Below are positions 33,415 to 41,076 of a stretch of DNA of 64,000 bases, one piece after another; positions within the stretch are counted from its first letter, which is position 1; every line of letters starts with the position of its first letter. Where the stretch lies: assembly GCF_022829585.1 (NCBI RefSeq), contig NZ_JAKSYC010000327.1, positions 124,001 to 188,000 of the forward strand, given 5' to 3'. Source of the DNA: Methylobacterium sp. J-026. Its GTDB lineage: Bacteria > Pseudomonadota > Alphaproteobacteria > Rhizobiales > Beijerinckiaceae. The notes under the pieces are model-generated. The model was not told the origin of the DNA. It saw nothing but the letters and a program-made list of their open reading frames with translations, and made no database searches. Both the position numbers and the translations under genes were made by a program.

Positions 33415-34338
33415 ATGTCCAAGCACGTCGCCGTCCTCCTGGGCGGCACCTCCGCCGAGCGCGCGGTCTCGCTCAGTTCGGGCAAGGCCTGCGCGGACGC
33501 GCTGGAAGGCGAGGGCTACCGGGTCACCCGGGTCGATGTCGGGCCCGATATCGCGTCGGTCCTCACGACGCTGCGGCCGGACGTGGCGTTCAACGCGCTC
33601 CACGGCCCCGACGGGGAGGACGGCACGATCCAGGGCCTGCTGGAGATCCTCAAGATCCCCTACAGCCATTCCGGCGTCCTCGCCTCGGCCCTCGCCATGA
33701 ACAAGGAGCGCGCCAAGACCGTGATGCGCGCCGCCGGGGTCGACGTGCCGGAGGGCCGGATCGTTAACCGCTTCGAGGCGGCGAAAAACCACCCCCTCCC
33801 GCCACCCTACGTGGTGAAGCCGATCGCGGAGGGGTCCTCCGTCGGTGTGATCATCGTGCGCGACGGCCGCTCGCACCCGCCCCAGATCCTGGCATCGGAG
33901 GAATGGCGGTTCGGCGAGCAAGTCCTTGCGGAGCCTTACATACCTGGCCGTGAGCTCACCTGCGGGGTGATGGGCGACCGGCCCCTGGGGGTCATCGAGG
34001 TGAAGGCCGCGACGGGGGATTGGTACGACTACGACGCGAAGTACGCCCCGGGGGGCTCGGTCCACGTGCTCCCGGCCGAACTTAAACCAAATGTTTACCA
34101 GCGTGTCCAAGAACTGTCGTTAACGGCGCATCAAGCACTGGGCTGCCGGGGCGTCAGCCGTGCCGACCTTCGCTACGACGACACGCCGGGTGGAACCGGC
34201 CGGCTCGTGGTGCTGGAGGTCAACACGCAACCCGGCATGACCCAGACGAGCCTTGTGCCGGATATGGCGGCCCATGCGGGCCTGAGTTTCGGTGAGCTCG
34301 TCCGATGGATGGTGGAGGACGCTTCCCTGAATCGCTGA
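33415..34338 (+). CDS. ddl: D-alanine-D-alanine ligase
   Basis: Ddl joins two D-alanines for the peptidoglycan stem peptide. The ATG at 33415, preceded by GGAG, gives 307 residues; an ATG at 33373 overlapping the toxin stop would add 14. ATP-grasp motifs: VAVLLGGTSAERAVSLSSGK at the start, ALHGPDGEDGTIQGLLE, YVVKPIAEGSSVGV, and the metal-binding end VLEVNTQPGMTQTSLVP. A cluster of A/T-rich, rare codons (34082-34124, including CTT, AAA, AAT and TTA) lies within the gene about 180-220 bases before ftsQ and may hide the ftsQA promoter. The 3' end overlaps ftsQ by 34 bases. Confidence 0.95.
   Translation: MSKHVAVLLGGTSAERAVSLSSGKACADALEGEGYRVTRVDVGPDIASVLTTLRPDVAFNALHGPDGEDGTIQGLLEILKIPYSHSGVLASALAMNKERAKTVMRAAGVDVPEGRIVNRFEAAKNHPLPPPYVVKPIAEGSSVGVIIVRDGRSHPPQILASEEWRFGEQVLAEPYIPGRELTCGVMGDRPLGVIEVKAATGDWYDYDAKYAPGGSVHVLPAELKPNVYQRVQELSLTAHQALGCRGVSRADLRYDDTPGGTGRLVVLEVNTQPGMTQTSLVPDMAAHAGLSFGELVRWMVEDASLNR
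34082..34124. promoter_or_regulatory. A/T-rich TTAA elements within ddl, candidate ftsQA control region
   Basis: TTAA at 34082-34085 and at 34120-34123 flank an A/T-rich stretch including CCAAATGTTTACC. It interrupts otherwise GC-rich coding sequence, where rare codons (CTT, AAA, AAT, GTT, TTA) are used in the midst of Ddl. In Caulobacter a CtrA-dependent promoter drives ftsQA from within the upstream coding region. The spacing is not a perfect TTAA-N7-TTAA (it reads TTAA-N7-GTTT), so this is a suggestion. Confidence 0.35.
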
Positions 34339-35249
34339 GCGGCGGTGACGCCGCCGGCCGGAGCCGTCCCGCGCGTCTCGCCGGGATGGTCCTCGGCCGG
34401 CTTCCGTCCCGGTCGCTCTCGGTCCGCCGGGCCCGGTCCGGGCAGCGCCTGAGCGAGCGCCTGCCCCGCGGGGCCGGCACGGTCGGCGCTGCGATGACCC
34501 TGGCCGCCGTGGCGCTCGCCGGTTTCGTGGCGAGCGGCCGCTACGATGCCTTCGTGGCCGATCAGGGCCGTCCCCTCGACATCGCCGCGCGGCTCGCGGG
34601 CTTCGGCGTCGAGCGCGTCACGATCTCGGGCATCTCCCGGATGTACGAGCGCGAGGTGCTGGCCGCCGCCGGCATCGACTGGCGCTCCTCCGTGCCCTTC
34701 CTGGATGTCGGCGCGGTGCGCGAGAAGCTGCTGCGCGTGCCGCTCATCGCCCAGGCCTCGGTCCGCAAGATCTATCCGAACGAGATCGCCATCACCCAGG
34801 TGGAGCGCGAGCCCGCCGCCCTCTGGCAGAAGAATGGCGAGATCAGCGTGATCGCAGCCGACGGCACGGTCATCGACGCCATGCGCGACGACCGCTACGC
34901 CAGCCTGCCCCTGGTGGTCGGCGACGAGGCCAACGCCAGGCTTCCCGAATATCTCGCCCTGATCGCCGCGGCGGGTCCGCTCGCGGATCGGATCAAGGCC
35001 GGCACCTACGTCTCCGGCCGCCGCTGGACCCTCAAGCTCGACGGCGTCGACGTGCGCCTGCCCGAGAACGATCCGGCCGCGGCGCTCGCCCGCCTCGTCC
35101 GGTACGAGCGTGAGGCCGGGCTTCTGGAAAAGGATATCATCGCGGTCGACCTGCGCATGCCGGATCGCCTCGTGGTGCGCCTGACCGAGGAGGCCGCCGC
35201 CGCCCGTGCGGAAGCCCAGAAGGCGAAGAAGAAGGGCGCGGCCAGCTGA
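34305..35249 (+). CDS. ftsQ: FtsQ, divisome membrane protein
   Basis: A 314-residue bitopic inner-membrane protein that bridges early and late division proteins. A cytoplasmic basic segment of about 60 residues is followed by one membrane helix (about 62-77, AAMTLAAVALAGFVASG). The periplasmic POTRA domain follows with VERVTISGISRMYEREVLAAAG and LLRVPLIAQASVRKIYPNEIAITQVEREPAALW, then the FtsQ beta region. The ATG at 34305 overlaps ddl by 34 bases, a common arrangement, although a later start cannot be excluded. The C-terminus is Lys/Ala-rich. ftsA starts 52 bases downstream. Confidence 0.9.
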   Translation: MDGGGRFPESLSGGDAAGRSRPARLAGMVLGRLPSRSLSVRRARSGQRLSERLPRGAGTVGAAMTLAAVALAGFVASGRYDAFVADQGRPLDIAARLAGFGVERVTISGISRMYEREVLAAAGIDWRSSVPFLDVGAVREKLLRVPLIAQASVRKIYPNEIAITQVEREPAALWQKNGEISVIAADGTVIDAMRDDRYASLPLVVGDEANARLPEYLALIAAAGPLADRIKAGTYVSGRRWTLKLDGVDVRLPENDPAAALARLVRYEREAGLLEKDIIAVDLRMPDRLVVRLTEEAAAARAEAQKAKKKGAAS

Positions 35250-35301
35250 TGCCATTCCACGCGATCTCCGCCCGTCCCGCCTTCCGCGTCCGGTAGCGTC
35301 A

Positions 35302-36624
35302 ATGCACAGCCAACACGGCCTCACGCCGCGCCTGAAGCCGCTCTCGGCCCGACGCTCGACCACCCTCTCGGTGCTCGACATCGGCACCAGCAAGGTCGTC
35401 TGCCTCATCGCCGAGCTGCAGCCGGCCGAGGCGCTGACGACGCTGCGCGGCCGCACACACCTCGCGCGGATCATCGGCATCGGCCATCAGCGCTCGCTCG
35501 GGCTGAAGGGCGGCGCCATCGTCGATCTCGCCGCCGCCGAGGGGGCGATCCGCCAGGCGGTGCACGCCGCCGAGCGGATGGCCAAGGTCGAAGTGCAGTC
35601 GGTCATCGTCAACATGTCGGGGGGCCGGCTCGCCTCGCAGCATTTCCAGGCGCGGGTCAACGTCCGGTCCGGCACCGTCACCGGCAGCGACGTCGAGCGG
35701 GTCCTCGAGACCGCGAGCGCCCATGGGGTCAGCCCGGGCCGGGCGGTCCTCCACGCCCTGCCCACCGGCTACGGGCTGGACGGGCAGGGTGCGGTGATCG
35801 ACCCGTCGGGCATGATCGGCGAGGCGCTCAGCGTCGATCTCCACGTCGTCACCAGCGAGCTGGCCGCGGCCCGCAACGTCATGCTGGCGGTGGAGCATTG
35901 CCATCTCGGCGTCGAGGCGGTGATCGCCACCCCCTACGCGGCCGGCCTCTCGGCGCTGGTCGACGACGAGGCCGAGATGGGTGTCTGCGTCGTCGACATG
36001 GGCGGCGGCACCACGAGCGTCGGCGTCTTCTCCGGCGGCCACCTCGTCCACGTGGACGCCGTCGCGGTCGGCGGCCACCATGTCACCATGGACATCGCCC
36101 GCGGCCTCTCGACCCGCATGGCGGCGGCCGAGCGGCTGAAGACGCTCTACGGCTCGGCCCTCTCCACCCCCTCCGACGACCGGGACATGATCGCGGTCCA
36201 CGGCGTCGGCGAGGACGAGGGCGACGCCCCGGCCCACATCCCGCGCTCGCAGCTCGTGCGGATCATCAAGCCGCGGGTCGAGGAGGTGGTCGAGCTGGTG
36301 CGCGACCGCCTGCGCGAGGCGGGCTTCGCCGCCCAGGCCGGGCGGCGGGTCGTCCTCACGGGGGGGGCCAGCCAGCTCGTCGGCCTGCCGGAGGTCGCCC
36401 GGCGCGTGCTCCAGGGTCAGGTCCGGATCGGCCGGCCCCTGGGGATCCGCGGCCTGCCGGAAGCCGCCAAGGGTCCGGCCTTCTCGGCGGCGGTCGGACT
36501 GCTCGTCTACCCGCAGGTGGCCCATGCCGAGCATTTCGAGCCGCGGGGGCATGGCGCCTTCGCGGCGACCGGAACCGACAACTACCTGAACCGGGTCGGC
36601 CGTTGGCTCCGGGACAGCTTCTAG
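35302..36624 (+). CDS. ftsA: FtsA, actin-like membrane anchor of FtsZ
   Basis: The ATG at 35302 gives 440 residues; the open frame to 35206 overlaps ftsQ. FtsA is a cytosolic ATPase of the actin fold that polymerises and tethers FtsZ to the membrane. Seen are the phosphate 1 loop VLDIGTSKVVCLIAEL, phosphate 2 loop VVDMGGGTTSVGVFSG and the adenosine region VVLTGGASQLVGLPEVA. The C-terminal NYLNRVGRWLRDSF is the amphipathic membrane-targeting helix. ftsZ follows after an 85-base leader containing a small CCGCC/GGCGG hairpin (36633-36646). Confidence 0.95.
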   Translation: MHSQHGLTPRLKPLSARRSTTLSVLDIGTSKVVCLIAELQPAEALTTLRGRTHLARIIGIGHQRSLGLKGGAIVDLAAAEGAIRQAVHAAERMAKVEVQSVIVNMSGGRLASQHFQARVNVRSGTVTGSDVERVLETASAHGVSPGRAVLHALPTGYGLDGQGAVIDPSGMIGEALSVDLHVVTSELAAARNVMLAVEHCHLGVEAVIATPYAAGLSALVDDEAEMGVCVVDMGGGTTSVGVFSGGHLVHVDAVAVGGHHVTMDIARGLSTRMAAAERLKTLYGSALSTPSDDRDMIAVHGVGEDEGDAPAHIPRSQLVRIIKPRVEEVVELVRDRLREAGFAAQAGRRVVLTGGASQLVGLPEVARRVLQGQVRIGRPLGIRGLPEAAKGPAFSAAVGLLVYPQVAHAEHFEPRGHGAFAATGTDNYLNRVGRWLRDSF

Positions 36625-36709
36625 TTTCGCGTCCGCCCTCGGGCGGGTCGTAGAGAATCCGGCGCCTCGGCGTCGCACGGAAAGCAGAGTAAGCGAGAGG
36701 CTCGACACC

Positions 36710-38452
36710 ATGGCCATTACCCTCCAGGCGCCGGACATCCGGGAACTCAAGCCCCGCATCACGGTCTTCGGCGTCGGCGGCGCCGGCGGCAACGCCGTCA
36801 ACAACATGATCGAATCGGGCCTCCTGGGCTGCGAATTCGTCGTGGCCAACACCGACGCGCAGGCGCTCACCTCCTCGAAGGCCGAGCGGGTGATCCAGAT
36901 GGGCCTGGGCGTCACCCAGGGCCTCGGCGCCGGCTCGCACCCGGAGGTCGGCTCGGCGGCCGCCGACGAGGTGATCGACGAGATCCGCGACCAGCTCTCG
37001 GGCGCCCACATGTGCTTCATCACCGCCGGCATGGGCGGCGGCACCGGCACCGGCGCGGCCCCGGTCATCGCCCGCGCGGCCCGCGACATGGGCATCCTGA
37101 CCGTCGGCGTCGTCACGAAGCCGTTCCAGTTCGAGGGTGTGCGCCGCATGCGCACCGCCGAGTCGGGCATCCAGGAGCTGCAGGCCGCGGTCGACACCCT
37201 GATCGTGATCCCGAACCAGAACCTGTTCCGGGTCGCCAACGAGAAGACCACCTTCGCGGACGCCTTCGCGATGGCCGACCAGGTGCTCTATTCCGGCGTC
37301 GCCTGCATCACCGACCTGATGGTGAAGGAGGGTCTCATCAACCTCGACTTCGCCGACGTGCGGGCGATCATGCGCGGCATGGGCAAGGCCATGATGGGCA
37401 CCGGCGAGGCCTCGGGCGAGAAGCGCGCCAACCGCGCCGCGGAAGCCGCGATCGCCAACCCGCTCCTCGACGACGTCTCCATGAAGGGCGCCCGCGGCCT
37501 GCTGATCTCGATCACCGGCGGCTCGGACCTGACCCTGTACGAGCTCGACGAGGCCGCCACCCGCATCCGCGAGGAGGTCGATCAGGACGCCAACATCATC
37601 CTGGGCGCCACCTTCGACGAGAGCCTGGACGGCATCATCCGCGTCTCGGTGGTCGCCACCGGCATCGAGCCGCTGCTGATCTCGGCCAACTCGCCCAACA
37701 ACCCGGCCATCGCCGAGACCGAGCAGCGTATCGCCGAGGTTGCCGAGCGCCTGCGGGCCGAGGCCCGCGCCCGCGCGTCCTCGCCGGTGCCGAGCATCCG
37801 CACCGAGGCGGCCGCCCCGGCGCCGAGCCCGGCTCCGGCCCCCGCGCCGCAGCCGGCTCACGAGATGCGGCCGGAGCCCCACGTCGCCCGCGAGCCCGTC
37901 GCTCCCGTGACCCGCGACGACGTGGTGCTCGCCCAGGTCCAGCCCCGGGCCGCGGCCGCCTTCGTCCCGCCGCCCGCGCCGCTCCCGGCCGAACCCGCCC
38001 CGCAGTACCAGGCCGGCCCGTTCGTGCCGCCGCGCCCGGCCGCCCCAGGTGCCACGCCGCTCGCCCGCGCCCCGCGGATGCCGCAGATCCACGAGCTGCC
38101 GCCGATCGCCCAGAACCAGATCATGGCGAACCGCGCCGCCGAGGACTCGGCCCCGGAATCGAAGCGGACCTCGCTCCTGCGCCGGCTCGCAACGGTGGGT
38201 TTCGGCGGTCGCCGCGACGAGGTCGAGGGCGCTGCGCCCGCGGCCAGGAATGCGGCGCCCGCCATGCCGCAGCCGCAGATGGCGCAGCCGCACGTGCCCC
38301 CGGCGCCGCGCGCGCCCGTCGCTCCGGCGGTGCCGCAGTACCGCCCGGCCCAAGGCCATCTCGACCCGCAGGGCCGGGTGGCACCCCAGCCCCGGATGAT
38401 GGACGACGACCAGCTGGAGATTCCCGCCTTCCTCCGCCGTCAGGCGAACTGA
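36710..38452 (+). CDS. ftsZ: FtsZ, tubulin-like division GTPase
   Basis: A 580-residue FtsZ, long even for alphaproteobacteria. The GTPase core (about 10-325) has FGVGGAGGNAVNNMI, the tubulin signature GGGTGTG (109-115) and the T7 loop region NLDFADVRAIM. Residues about 345-562 form a Pro/Ala-rich disordered linker, far longer than the roughly 50 residues of E. coli. The end, DDDQLEIPAFLRRQAN, is the conserved C-terminal peptide that binds FtsA and other partners. The long linker fits Hyphomicrobiales and Caulobacter-type FtsZ. A 436-base gap with a candidate CtrA site follows. Confidence 0.97.
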   Translation: MAITLQAPDIRELKPRITVFGVGGAGGNAVNNMIESGLLGCEFVVANTDAQALTSSKAERVIQMGLGVTQGLGAGSHPEVGSAAADEVIDEIRDQLSGAHMCFITAGMGGGTGTGAAPVIARAARDMGILTVGVVTKPFQFEGVRRMRTAESGIQELQAAVDTLIVIPNQNLFRVANEKTTFADAFAMADQVLYSGVACITDLMVKEGLINLDFADVRAIMRGMGKAMMGTGEASGEKRANRAAEAAIANPLLDDVSMKGARGLLISITGGSDLTLYELDEAATRIREEVDQDANIILGATFDESLDGIIRVSVVATGIEPLLISANSPNNPAIAETEQRIAEVAERLRAEARARASSPVPSIRTEAAAPAPSPAPAPAPQPAHEMRPEPHVAREPVAPVTRDDVVLAQVQPRAAAAFVPPPAPLPAEPAPQYQAGPFVPPRPAAPGATPLARAPRMPQIHELPPIAQNQIMANRAAEDSAPESKRTSLLRRLATVGFGGRRDEVEGAAPAARNAAPAMPQPQMAQPHVPPAPRAPVAPAVPQYRPAQGHLDPQGRVAPQPRMMDDDQLEIPAFLRRQAN

Positions 38453-38634
38453 AGGTCCGGCAGGCTCTGGCGACGCGGAGGACCGGCGGGCGACCGCCGG
38501 CTCTTCGCGTCGCCGCATTTCAACCTGAAGTTCGGCACGGCTGGCCGTTGCCGGCCCTGGAAGTGCCGCATGCCCTGTCGTGAGGGGATGCGTGGTGCAT
38601 CCGCGACACAGAACGGCCGCGAGTTAGCCACGCA

Positions 38635-38649
38635 TTAACCAATCTTTAA
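38635..38649. promoter_or_regulatory. perfect CtrA-type binding motif
   Basis: TTAA at 38635-38638 and TTAA at 38646-38649 with exactly seven bases between match the consensus TTAA-N7-TTAA of the alphaproteobacterial cell-cycle regulator CtrA; the first half reads TTAACC, as in the preferred form. It lies 74 bases before the -35 box of the lpxC promoter, so CtrA might act on lpxC from a distance or on an unseen promoter. Confidence 0.55.
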
Positions 38650-38722
38650 ACCTCTGACGGGACAGCACTTTACGGCCACGAGGCCGCAAGCGTGTCTGTA
38701 ACAGAGCGTAAGAATCCGTGAT

Positions 38723-38751
38723 TTGGCTGCCCTGTGCGGTGCAGCTATAGA
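38723..38751 (+). promoter_or_regulatory. putative lpxC promoter
   Basis: TTGGCT (38723-38728) and TATAGA (38746-38751) are separated by 17 bases, a near-consensus sigma-70-type promoter oriented toward lpxC. The resulting leader would be about 130 bases. Confidence 0.5.
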
Positions 38752-38888
38752 AGCATCGAGACCGACGAGACATGCATCGGGATACAACCTGATCGCGTGG
38801 GCAGGGGCATCAAGCAGCGGACGGATCAGTCAGTTTCCTCCATTCCCGGTCGGAATGGCGGACCCTGATCGCGGCCGGGGGCTAAGGA

Positions 38889-39836
38889 ATGCGAACGCTT
38901 AAACAGACGACCCTCAAAGGGCCGGCGACTCTCTCGGGCATCGGGGTCCATTCCGGGAACCCCGCCGAGATCACGCTCCGCCCCGCCCCCGCCAATCATG
39001 GCGTCGCCTTCCTCCGCACCGGTACCACCCACGGCAACGATCGCCTGATCAAGGCGCATCATGCCCTCGTCTCCGCCACCGAGCTCTGCACCGTCCTCGG
39101 ACAGGTCGACACCGGCGCGGTGGCCACCGTCGAGCATCTGATGTCCGCCCTCTACGGTCTGGGCGTCGACAACGCCCTGGTCGAGATCGACGGGCCCGAG
39201 ATGCCGATCCTCGACGGTTCCGCACTCCCCTTCATCCAGGCGATCGACCGGGTCGGGATCGCCACCTGCGACATGCCGCGGCGCTGGCTCAAGATCCTGC
39301 GCCACATCCGCATCGAGACCGGCCGGTCCTTCGCGGAACTCCGGCCGATCGACAGGGGCTTCCGCCTCGACGTCGAGATCGATTTCGAGAGCCCGGTGAT
39401 CGGCCGCTCGCGCAAGGCGATGGACCTGTCGCCCGCCGTGTACCGCCGCGAGATCGCCGGCGCCCGCACCTTCGGGATGATGCGGGACGTGGAGCGCTAC
39501 TGGAAGGCGGGCTTCGCCCTGGGCGCCTCGCTGGAGAACACCGTGGCGGTCGGCGAGACCGCGGTGGTCAACCCCGAGGGGCTGCGCTTCCCGGACGAGT
39601 TCGTCCGGCACAAGATCCTCGATGCGATCGGCGACCTCGCTCTGGCCGGTCTGCCGATCCAGGGGGCCTACCGCTCCTATTGCGGCGGCCACCGGATGAA
39701 TGTCGGCGTGCTCTCCGCCCTCTTCTCCGACCGGGCCAACTACGCCATCGTGGAGGCGCAGGGCTCGCGACGCGAGACCGTTCTCTCGGAACTCGGCGTC
39801 GGCCTCGGCATCGCCGCCTTCGCCGGCGATCTCTGA
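38889..39836 (+). CDS. lpxC: UDP-3-O-acyl-N-acetylglucosamine deacetylase
   Basis: LpxC is the zinc-dependent deacetylase that commits the cell to lipid A synthesis. The ATG at 38889 gives 315 residues. Zinc ligands and catalytic residues are in place: His83 in TVEHLMSALYG, His241 and Asp245 in HKILDAIGDLALAG, and His268 in YCGGHRMN; the conserved loop DGPEMPILDGSALPF (101-115) binds the substrate. The enzyme is cytosolic. It follows ftsZ, as in the E. coli dcw region, and has its own promoter-like sequence plus a CtrA-type motif upstream. Confidence 0.96.
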   Translation: MRTLKQTTLKGPATLSGIGVHSGNPAEITLRPAPANHGVAFLRTGTTHGNDRLIKAHHALVSATELCTVLGQVDTGAVATVEHLMSALYGLGVDNALVEIDGPEMPILDGSALPFIQAIDRVGIATCDMPRRWLKILRHIRIETGRSFAELRPIDRGFRLDVEIDFESPVIGRSRKAMDLSPAVYRREIAGARTFGMMRDVERYWKAGFALGASLENTVAVGETAVVNPEGLRFPDEFVRHKILDAIGDLALAGLPIQGAYRSYCGGHRMNVGVLSALFSDRANYAIVEAQGSRRETVLSELGVGLGIAAFAGDL

Positions 39837-40025
39837 AACGTCTCTGTGGCCTGCGGGACACAGCCGGCCAAGGATCCTCGCCGCCTCAGCCTTGCCGCTT
39901 TCGTGCCCGAATCGAACGGCACGGTTTAACGGTCCGTGAACGGCGGCCGAGACCCGAACGGGTCGAGTCCACCCACGCGATGGCATGACGGCGCAGGATG
40001 GCGCCAGTTCGGGAAAGAGCGCCAG

Positions 40026-40907
40026 ATGCCTGTCACCATTCGTCATCGCCGGGCGGCGGCCTTCGCGGCCCCCCTCGTGGCCATCCTCGGCCTGGGCCTC
40101 GGCGGCTGCGACTTCGACCCGACCAACCTCTTCTCCGAGAAGTACAAGCCCGAGGTCGTCCCCGACGTCCCGGCCGACAAGCTCTACAGCGACGGCTTGG
40201 CCAAGCTCGAGGACAGCGACTACGAGGGCGCGGTCAAGAAGTTCGACAGCCTCGACAAGCAGTACCAGTATTCGGAATGGTCCCGGAAGGCGCTGCTGAT
40301 GACGGCCTACGCCAATTACGAGGGCCAGAAGTACGACGACGCGATCAGCGCCTCGAAGCGCTACCTGCAGCGGCACCCGGCCAGCAAGGACGCGGCCTAC
40401 GCGCAGTACTTGATGGCGATGTCGAACTACAAGCAGATCCCGGACGTGACCCGCGACCAGGAGCGCTCCGAGAAGGCGCTCGCCTCCCTGCAGGAGCTGG
40501 TCCAGAAGTATCCGACCTCCGAATACGCCACCGACGCCAAGGCGAAGATCCAGATCACCCGCGACCAGCTCGCCGGTAAGGAGATGGAAGTCGGACGCTT
40601 CTACCTGGAGCGGCGCAACTTCCCGGCGGCGATCAACCGCTTCCGCGACGTGGTGTCCAAGTATCAGACCACCCGCCATGCCGAGGAGGCGCTGGAGCGC
40701 CTGACCGAGGCCTACTGGGCGCTCGGCATCACCCAGGAGGCGCAGAACGCCGCCGCGGTGCTCGGGCACAACTTCCCGGAAAGCCCCTGGTACAAGGACG
40801 CGCACGCGCTCCTGGCCCAGAACGGCGTGGAGCCCCGCGAGGAGAAGTCGTCCTTCCTCTCGAAGATCTACCGCACGGTCACGGGCAAGACCGCCTCGGC
40901 CGAGTGA
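40026..40907 (+). CDS. bamD: BamD (ComL), outer-membrane assembly lipoprotein
   Basis: The ATG at 40026 gives 293 residues with a lipoprotein signal: a basic start, a hydrophobic stretch and the lipobox LGGC with Cys28 as the lipidated residue. The rest consists of five tetratricopeptide-like helical repeats (for example DKLYSDGLAKLEDSDYEGAVKKF and ALLMTAYANYEGQKYDDAI), the BamD/ComL fold. BamD is an essential partner of BamA in inserting beta-barrel proteins into the outer membrane. The lpxC-bamD-recN order is common in alphaproteobacteria. A strong hairpin terminator follows at 40945-40970. Confidence 0.94.
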   Translation: MPVTIRHRRAAAFAAPLVAILGLGLGGCDFDPTNLFSEKYKPEVVPDVPADKLYSDGLAKLEDSDYEGAVKKFDSLDKQYQYSEWSRKALLMTAYANYEGQKYDDAISASKRYLQRHPASKDAAYAQYLMAMSNYKQIPDVTRDQERSEKALASLQELVQKYPTSEYATDAKAKIQITRDQLAGKEMEVGRFYLERRNFPAAINRFRDVVSKYQTTRHAEEALERLTEAYWALGITQEAQNAAAVLGHNFPESPWYKDAHALLAQNGVEPREEKSSFLSKIYRTVTGKTASAE

Positions 40908-40944
40908 GGGGCCGGCCCCCGATCGGGCCGTTCTCGATATGTCA

Positions 40945-40970
40945 GGGCCCGGAGCCTCCGCTCCGGGCCC
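40945..40970 (+). terminator. hairpin terminator after bamD
   Basis: GGGCCCGGAGC (40945-40955) pairs perfectly with GCTCCGGGCCC (40960-40970) around the loop CTCC. A short T-rich stretch (TTGCCGTTCTT) follows. It lies 38 bases after the bamD stop and separates it from recN. Confidence 0.75.
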
Positions 40971-41076
40971 TTGCCGTTCTTGGGCACCGGGCGACCGGGC
41001 GGCCGCATTTTTGGGGTGAATCGGCGCCCCGTCGGGCTTATGTCTGCGATCCCGCCCTGAGGAACAGTCTCGCCGC

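Larger units (their letters stand above)
38453..38888. promoter_or_regulatory. ftsZ-lpxC intergenic region with CtrA-type site and promoter
   Basis: This 436-base gap holds no gene. It contains a perfect CtrA-type site, TTAA-CCAATCT-TTAA at 38635-38649. Further on is a good housekeeping promoter: TTGGCT at 38723-38728, a 17-base spacer and TATAGA at 38746-38751, about 130 bases before the lpxC start. The first part (38453-38580) is GC-rich and may end the ftsZ transcript, although I saw no convincing terminator. Confidence 0.6.
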
